DNA of 18,077 nt. Origin: UBA1715 sp045600045 (GTDB lineage: Bacteria > Bacteroidota > Bacteroidia > Bacteroidales > UBA1715). Under the pieces are notes generated by a model that saw only the letters and a list, made by a program, of their open reading frames with translations, was not told the DNA's origin and made no database searches. Shown in pieces: positions 13,795-18,077 of the stretch. How positions within the stretch are numbered: position 1 is the first letter of the stretch; each line of letters begins with the position of its first letter. Location of the stretch: contig JAZRXD010000036.1 in the NCBI GenBank assembly GCA_045600045.1, positions 1 through 18,077 of the forward strand. Direction: 5' to 3'. Made by a program: the position numbers and the translations under genes.

Positions 13795-15902
13795 TGAACG
13801 TTCTCTACGACGACATACAATTTTTGTCGGGAGTTGGTCCGAAACGAGCCGATCTATTAAAAACGGAACTCAATATTTTTACGATCAACGACTTACTAAA
13901 TTTTTTGCCGTTCCGATACATTGACAGAAGTAAATTCTATACGATTGCCGAACTTGTTCCTGCCCATGCTGCTGTTCAAATAAAAGGACGATTTGTTTCA
14001 AAACAACTTAACGGAGTTGGGGCTAAAGCTCATCTAAAAGCACTTTTCACCGATGGAACTGGTCGAATCGAACTCACATGGTTTAAAGGAATCAAATGGG
14101 TAGATCCTATGATTAAACCCAACATCGATTACGTCGTCTTTGGTAAAGTTTCTGAATTTCACGGAATGTTGTCAATGACTCATCCCGAAATCGAAGAATT
14201 TTCAAAATTTGCTTCGCGTCCACAACAAGATTTCATAGGTGTTTATCCCGCTACAGAAAAAACACGACAAGCAAATCTTAATGGTAAAGTTATGCGGGCC
14301 ATTATGGAAAGTGCATTCAATAAAATCGGCACGAATCTTATCTTGGAAACGTTACCAAAATACATTTTAGACGAATGCCAACTACCCAACCTAGAAACAA
14401 CACTTCGAACATTACACATGCCTTCGAATCTCAACCAAGTTTCGAAAGCACAATTCCGAATCAAATTTGAAGAATTATTTTGGGTACAACTGACTATGGC
14501 TATTCGCAAACAAGCGAATACTCAAGCAATAAAAGGTTTTAAATTCTTTAGAAACAATGATAATTTATTACCAAAATTCTACAAAGAATTCCTTCCTTTT
14601 CCTCTTACTAAAGCCCAAATTCGTGTCATGTCGGAAATACGTGCCGACGTTGAATCTGGCAAACACATGAATCGACTTATTCAAGGTGATGTCGGTAGTG
14701 GAAAAACACTTGTAGCTGTTCTTGCAATGCTTATGACCCTAGACAACGGTTATCAAGCCTGCCTAATGGCTCCAACAGAAATTTTGGCTCAACAACACGC
14801 AAAATCATTACAAACCTTATTGGCTGGACTTCCTATTGAAGTAGCCTTATTGACTGGCTCAACAACAAAAAAAAGACGTGCTGAAATTGCCGAAGGTCTT
14901 CAAAACGGGACAATCAACATGATTGTCGGTACACATGCCCTATTGGAAGATTCCGTTCAATTTCAAAACATCGGCCTTTGTGTTATTGACGAGCAACATC
15001 GTTTTGGCGTTGCACAACGAGCAAAATTATGGGGGAAAAACCAAACTCAACCACACGTACTTGTAATGACAGCTACACCCATTCCAAGAACATTAGCAAT
15101 GACTTTATATGGCGATTTGGATGTTTCTGTAATAGATGAACTTCCCCCTGGTAGAAAACCAATCCGAACAGCAATGCTACGCGATTCCCAAAGACAAAAG
15201 ATGTACGATTTAATGCGTGCACAAATCGCTCAAGGACGACAAGTTTATATCGTATATCCACTTATTCAAGAATCCGAAAGAATGGATTTCAAGAATTTGG
15301 AAGATGGATACCAAAATATTATAAAAGCTTTTCCCGAACCTCAATACAAAACAATTATGGTTCATGGAAAAATGAAACCTGCCGAGAAAGATGAAGCAAT
15401 GCAAAAATTTGCATCAGGAGAAGCACAAATTATGGTTGCAACAACTGTAATTGAAGTTGGTGTAAATGTGCCTAATGCAACAGTCATGGTTATTGAAAGT
15501 GCGGAACGATTTGGATTGTCTCAACTGCATCAATTGCGAGGTCGCGTAGGACGTGGCGCTGATTTATCTTTTTGCATACTTATGGCTGGTAACAAACTCA
15601 GCAAAGACGGAGATATACGCTTAAATACAATGGTTGAAACAACCGATGGATTTCAGTTAGCCGAAATGGATATGAAACTTCGTGGACCTGGTGATATAGA
15701 AGGAACACAACAAAGTGGACTTCCTATTTCATACAAATTGGCAAATTTGGCAAAAGATGGTCAAATAATCAATTTGGCAAGAAACGTCGCATTTCGTATT
15801 GTTGAAAAAGATCCTCAACTTCAACAACCAGAAAATTCCTTACTTTTAAAGGGCTATAAAGAACGCAATAATCAACAAGTTTCGTGGAGGGATATCAGTT
15901 AA
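13794..15902 (+). CDS. recG: ATP-dependent DNA helicase RecG
   Basis: The 702-residue protein matches RecG, whose usual length is about 690-700. The N-terminal wedge domain opens with YDDIQFLSGVGPKRADLLK and includes an OB fold that grips branched DNA. The helicase core has Walker A GDVGSGKT (298-305), ALLEDSVQF, the DEQH box (399-402) in IDEQHRFGVAQR, VMTATPIPRTLAMT, and motif VI QLHQLRGRVGRG. The TRG region reads ETTDGFQLAEMDMKLRGPGD followed by IEGTQQSG. RecG remodels stalled replication forks and Holliday junctions. It starts on the last base of the outer-membrane gene's stop. At the other end its stop codon shares TTAA (15899-15902) with that of the opposing Wzm-like gene, with no terminator between them. 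Confidence 0.97.
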   Translation: MNVLYDDIQFLSGVGPKRADLLKTELNIFTINDLLNFLPFRYIDRSKFYTIAELVPAHAAVQIKGRFVSKQLNGVGAKAHLKALFTDGTGRIELTWFKGIKWVDPMIKPNIDYVVFGKVSEFHGMLSMTHPEIEEFSKFASRPQQDFIGVYPATEKTRQANLNGKVMRAIMESAFNKIGTNLILETLPKYILDECQLPNLETTLRTLHMPSNLNQVSKAQFRIKFEELFWVQLTMAIRKQANTQAIKGFKFFRNNDNLLPKFYKEFLPFPLTKAQIRVMSEIRADVESGKHMNRLIQGDVGSGKTLVAVLAMLMTLDNGYQACLMAPTEILAQQHAKSLQTLLAGLPIEVALLTGSTTKKRRAEIAEGLQNGTINMIVGTHALLEDSVQFQNIGLCVIDEQHRFGVAQRAKLWGKNQTQPHVLVMTATPIPRTLAMTLYGDLDVSVIDELPPGRKPIRTAMLRDSQRQKMYDLMRAQIAQGRQVYIVYPLIQESERMDFKNLEDGYQNIIKAFPEPQYKTIMVHGKMKPAEKDEAMQKFASGEAQIMVATTVIEVGVNVPNATVMVIESAERFGLSQLHQLRGRVGRGADLSFCILMAGNKLSKDGDIRLNTMVETTDGFQLAEMDMKLRGPGDIEGTQQSGLPISYKLANLAKDGQIINLARNVAFRIVEKDPQLQQPENSLLLKGYKERNNQQVSWRDIS

Positions 15903-16747
15903 ACCGTATCCATAAACGATTTCTCTATGCGATTGAATATGATTATTCCCACAAACAATAGAATAATCATAAATACAAAACTATAAATCAAAGCATTCCA
16001 CGAAAACACTCCAGCACCTAATGCTCCGTATTTAAACGTTTCTACAATCGATGTCATTGGATTCAATTGGAAAATCCACTGTTTCTCCACAGAAATTGAA
16101 TTTAAGGGATAAATTACCGGCGTTGCATACATCCACAATTGAACACCAAACTGCAACAAAAAGACTAAATCTCTATATTTTGTTGTCAACGACGAAAAGA
16201 TAATTCCAAATCCCAAACTTAATCCCGCACACATAATAACCAACAACGGCAACAATAACGCATATGAATTAGGAACGATTGGAACATCCATTGTAAAATA
16301 ATAATATAGATATAAAATGACAAAAACGCCAAATTGAATCACAAATTGAATAAGATTGGAAATCGTGGTTGCTAACGGAACAACAATTCGAGGGAAATAG
16401 ACTTTCCCAAACACTCCCTGATTAGCAATAAAAACACCAGACGTTCCATTCAAACATTGTGAAAAATAATTCCACAAAATCAATCCTGAAAAATAAAACA
16501 ATGCACCTGGTATTCCATCGGTAGAAAGACCCGCCAAATTACCAAAAACAAACATAAACATGATTGTAGTTAAAATCGGCTGAATAATCAACCAAAGCGG
16601 CCCCAAAATCGTTTGTTTGTATATTGTAACGACATTACGCTTTACATACATCCATATCAAATCTCTGTAATTCCAAATTTCTTTGAAATTTAACTGCAGC
16701 AAATTCGACATTGGTTTTATAACCGTGTACTCTGTTTGTTGATCCAT
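15899..16747 (-). CDS. ABC-2 type polysaccharide/polyol export permease, Wzm-like
   Basis: The frame is open from an ATG at 16828, but that start would fall inside the terminator hairpin at 16801-16836 and would add 27 unrelated residues. The ATG at 16747 gives a 282-residue protein that follows a -7 box (16768-16775). It has the family N-terminus (WNYRDLIWMYVKRNVVTIYK then QTILGPLWLIIQPI), about six membrane helices, and YFPRIVVPLAT near the third helix. These are typical of permeases that export O-antigen, teichoic-acid-like or capsular polymers (Wzm, TagG, KpsM). Such permeases need a partner ATPase (Wzt-like), normally encoded next door, but none is present on either side here. The stop overlaps the recG stop in opposite direction. 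Confidence 0.9.
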   Translation of the reverse strand: MDQQTEYTVIKPMSNLLQLNFKEIWNYRDLIWMYVKRNVVTIYKQTILGPLWLIIQPILTTIMFMFVFGNLAGLSTDGIPGALFYFSGLILWNYFSQCLNGTSGVFIANQGVFGKVYFPRIVVPLATTISNLIQFVIQFGVFVILYLYYYFTMDVPIVPNSYALLLPLLVIMCAGLSLGFGIIFSSLTTKYRDLVFLLQFGVQLWMYATPVIYPLNSISVEKQWIFQLNPMTSIVETFKYGALGAGVFSWNALIYSFVFMIILLFVGIIIFNRIEKSFMDTV

Positions 16748-16767
16748 AACATTTAACTCAACTCTTA

Positions 16768-16775
16768 CAAAGATA
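16768..16775 (-). promoter_or_regulatory. -7 promoter box of the Wzm-like permease gene
   Basis: On the minus strand TATCTTTG reads exactly as the Bacteroidota -7 consensus TAnnTTTG. It lies 20 bases before the ATG at 16747 and downstream of the terminator of the preceding minus-strand gene. No good -33 TTTG was found at the expected distance. The position supports a separate transcript for the permease. Confidence 0.45.
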
Positions 16776-16800
16776 GATAATTCTTTAAACCATCCATCAT

Positions 16801-16836
16801 AAAAAAGAAGAGACGTGCAATAAAACACGTCTCTTC
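16801..16836 (-). terminator. Strong rho-independent terminator of the T9SS type B cargo gene
   Basis: An 11-bp perfect stem pairs 16807-16817 (GAAGAGACGTG) with 16826-16836 (CACGTCTCTTC), with an 8-base loop. On the minus strand it is followed by six T's (complement of A's at 16801-16806). It begins 24 bases after the stop codon at 16861-16863. Going right to left it separates the T9SS gene from the Wzm-like gene. On the plus strand no T run follows, so it should act in one direction only. Confidence 0.9.
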
Positions 16837-16860
16837 CTGAATTTTCAATTTAAAGTATTC

Positions 16861-18077
16861 TTATCGAACCAATGTTACATATCCGAATTTAACTTTCTTT
16901 CCATTTCCTGCATCAAAACCTTGCCAAGTTTGACCATCAAGGAAAGTTGCTTCCATTTTCCAAACATAAACATCAGATTTCATAAACTTACCATCATATG
17001 TTCCATCCCAGTAACCTACGAACTTACCATCGTCAACTTCGTCAGAATACCACAACAAGTTACCCCATTTATCGTAAACTGAGATTTCGCATTTTGCCAA
17101 ATTGAAACCTTTTGGTTGGAATGTTCTTACTGCATGAGCCGGATTCGTTGGAGAAAATGCCGTTGGAACATACAACGAAGATACCAAGTTCACGAATATA
17201 CATTCCGAATAAACATCCTTACACCCGAAATCATTTGTAACCGTCAAGATTGGACAGTTATATCCATACAAATAACCGCCTTCTTGAATTGGTTGTTTTC
17301 TCATATTGTATGGAATCAATGTGTCAATTTGAGATTCTGGAGTTCCTTGGTGTCCAAAGTTCCATGCCAATGTGTATTCTATTGGCAAAGCAAGAGGTTC
17401 ACCATTCTCATCTGTTGTCCACAAACTATCTTGAACAGTACTGTCTGTTAATTCAATTACATTACCCGCACCAGGCATTATCCAGTTGAAACGAGCTATT
17501 GGAGCCGGAGCAACTTTAACAATCAAAGTGTCGAAACCTTCACAACCTGCCCAAGTTTGTTCATATACTGTCAATGTATCTATTCCTGTTTCCATCCAAT
17601 CGATATAACGTACAGATGATGAACTTGCGTCTTTTGAGTAATTCAAATTGTCACCAGTTACCTTCCAGAAATATTTGCTCGTAGCTTCAAATTGAGTATA
17701 GTAACTTTCACCATTAGAACCCATACATACTGAATCACGACCAAACAATTTTGTATTTGCACCCGGAGCAACAATCATCATAACTGTATCACGAATACTT
17801 TCACAACCCAACAAATTCTCTTCGTCATACATGTTCATATCATATATTTCATAATAATATGTACCTGTATCCAAAACTTGTCCAGGTTGGAATTTGTATT
17901 TTGGTCCATGATAATCAGCAGGTAACGTTCCACTCAAACTCTTCCAAACTACATTTGGACTACCCAAAGCTTGTAAGTCTTGAATTTCCGTTCCCTGACA
18001 AATTGTTTTTGTAAATACGATAGGTTTACGAGCACGTTCTTTAACTTCAATATTCATCGAAACCTCATCGCTTTGAC
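16861..18077 (-). CDS. C-terminal part of a large secreted protein with a T9SS type B (gliding-type) sorting domain (5' partial)
   Basis: About 404 residues are visible and the frame stays open to the window edge, passing upstream of the internal Met at 18057, so the true start is outside. The last 105 or so residues are the gliding-motility-associated (CHU_C type, T9SS type B) domain: YVPTAFSPTNP, then FNLAKCEISVYDKWGNLLWY, WDGTYDGKFMKSDVYVWKME, and a final FGYVTLVR. The preceding part looks like Ig/PKD-like beta domains with cysteines (ICQGTEIQ, LGCESI, CMGSNGE, AGCEGF, FGCKD), one per domain edge, as in SprB-like cell-surface adhesins. Such proteins cross the outer membrane through the T9SS and end on the surface or in the medium. 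The adhesin role is inferred from the family only. A strong terminator follows. Confidence 0.9.
   Translation of the reverse strand, partial: QSDEVSMNIEVKERARKPIVFTKTICQGTEIQDLQALGSPNVVWKSLSGTLPADYHGPKYKFQPGQVLDTGTYYYEIYDMNMYDEENLLGCESIRDTVMMIVAPGANTKLFGRDSVCMGSNGESYYTQFEATSKYFWKVTGDNLNYSKDASSSSVRYIDWMETGIDTLTVYEQTWAGCEGFDTLIVKVAPAPIARFNWIMPGAGNVIELTDSTVQDSLWTTDENGEPLALPIEYTLAWNFGHQGTPESQIDTLIPYNMRKQPIQEGGYLYGYNCPILTVTNDFGCKDVYSECIFVNLVSSLYVPTAFSPTNPAHAVRTFQPKGFNLAKCEISVYDKWGNLLWYSDEVDDGKFVGYWDGTYDGKFMKSDVYVWKMEATFLDGQTWQGFDAGNGKKVKFGYVTLVR

Noticed and set aside
16748..16828. Longer start of the Wzm-like gene at 16828
   Set aside because: It would begin inside the terminator hairpin of the upstream gene and upstream of the -7 box at 16768-16775, and the extra 27 residues do not resemble the family.
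1..18077. CRISPR arrays, tRNA or rRNA genes, transposons, integrases
   Set aside because: No regularly spaced repeats, cloverleaf sequences, transposase-like proteins or inverted terminal repeats were seen.

Overview
This window is an AT-rich stretch of a chromosome from a member of the Bacteroidota, most likely a Bacteroidales-like lineage. Three things point there. There are type IX secretion (T9SS) cargo C-termini at both ends: a type A sorting domain at the left edge and a type B, gliding-motility-type domain at the right edge. There are promoter-like TAnnTTTG -7 boxes instead of sigma70 boxes, and almost no Shine-Dalgarno sequences. Gene families such as the fused SpmA/SpmB protein and the roughly 1,060-residue TerB/ABCG transporter are also typical of the phylum. 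No RNA gene, CRISPR array, integrase, transposase or phage gene was seen. The longest stretches without a gene are 193-396, 1624-1700, 3822-3933 and 16748-16860, so none exceeds 300 bases.

Left part (1-5240): the end of a T9SS cargo gene with a strong terminator is followed by a gene for a fused SpmA/SpmB-like membrane protein behind its own promoter. Next comes a Prc/Tsp-type C-terminal processing protease, then a lipoprotein gene overlapping by one base a small secreted-protein gene. The last two are of unknown function.

Centre (5241-15902): from a good promoter at 5220-5248, nine genes run in one direction with overlaps of 1 to 11 bases or gaps of at most 10. This is very probably one transcription unit of about 10.6 kb. 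In order they encode a TerB/ABCG-type membrane transporter with a very large predicted periplasmic loop, ribosome maturation factor RbfA, a membrane-associated methyltransferase, a LolC/LolE-type permease, a CvpA-family protein, a YbaK-type Cys-tRNA(Pro) deacylase, a voltage-gated K+ channel with a C-terminal zinc ribbon, an unrecognised outer-membrane-type protein, and the helicase RecG. They mix envelope functions with translation quality control and genome maintenance and do not form an obvious pathway.

Right part (15899-18077, minus strand): a polysaccharide-export ABC-2 permease (Wzm-like), apparently a single-gene unit without its ATPase, converges on recG so that the two stop codons share the bases TTAA. 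Upstream of it, an 11-bp perfect hairpin plus T run ends a large T9SS type B cargo gene that enters from beyond the window.

Most of the window is conserved Bacteroidota gene content. No clearly new multi-gene system was found. The points most worth a second look are the architecture of the TerB/ABCG transporter, the zinc-ribbon potassium channel, the unassigned lipoprotein, secreted-protein and outer-membrane genes, the isolated Wzm-like permease, and the short constant spacing between -7 boxes and start codons.
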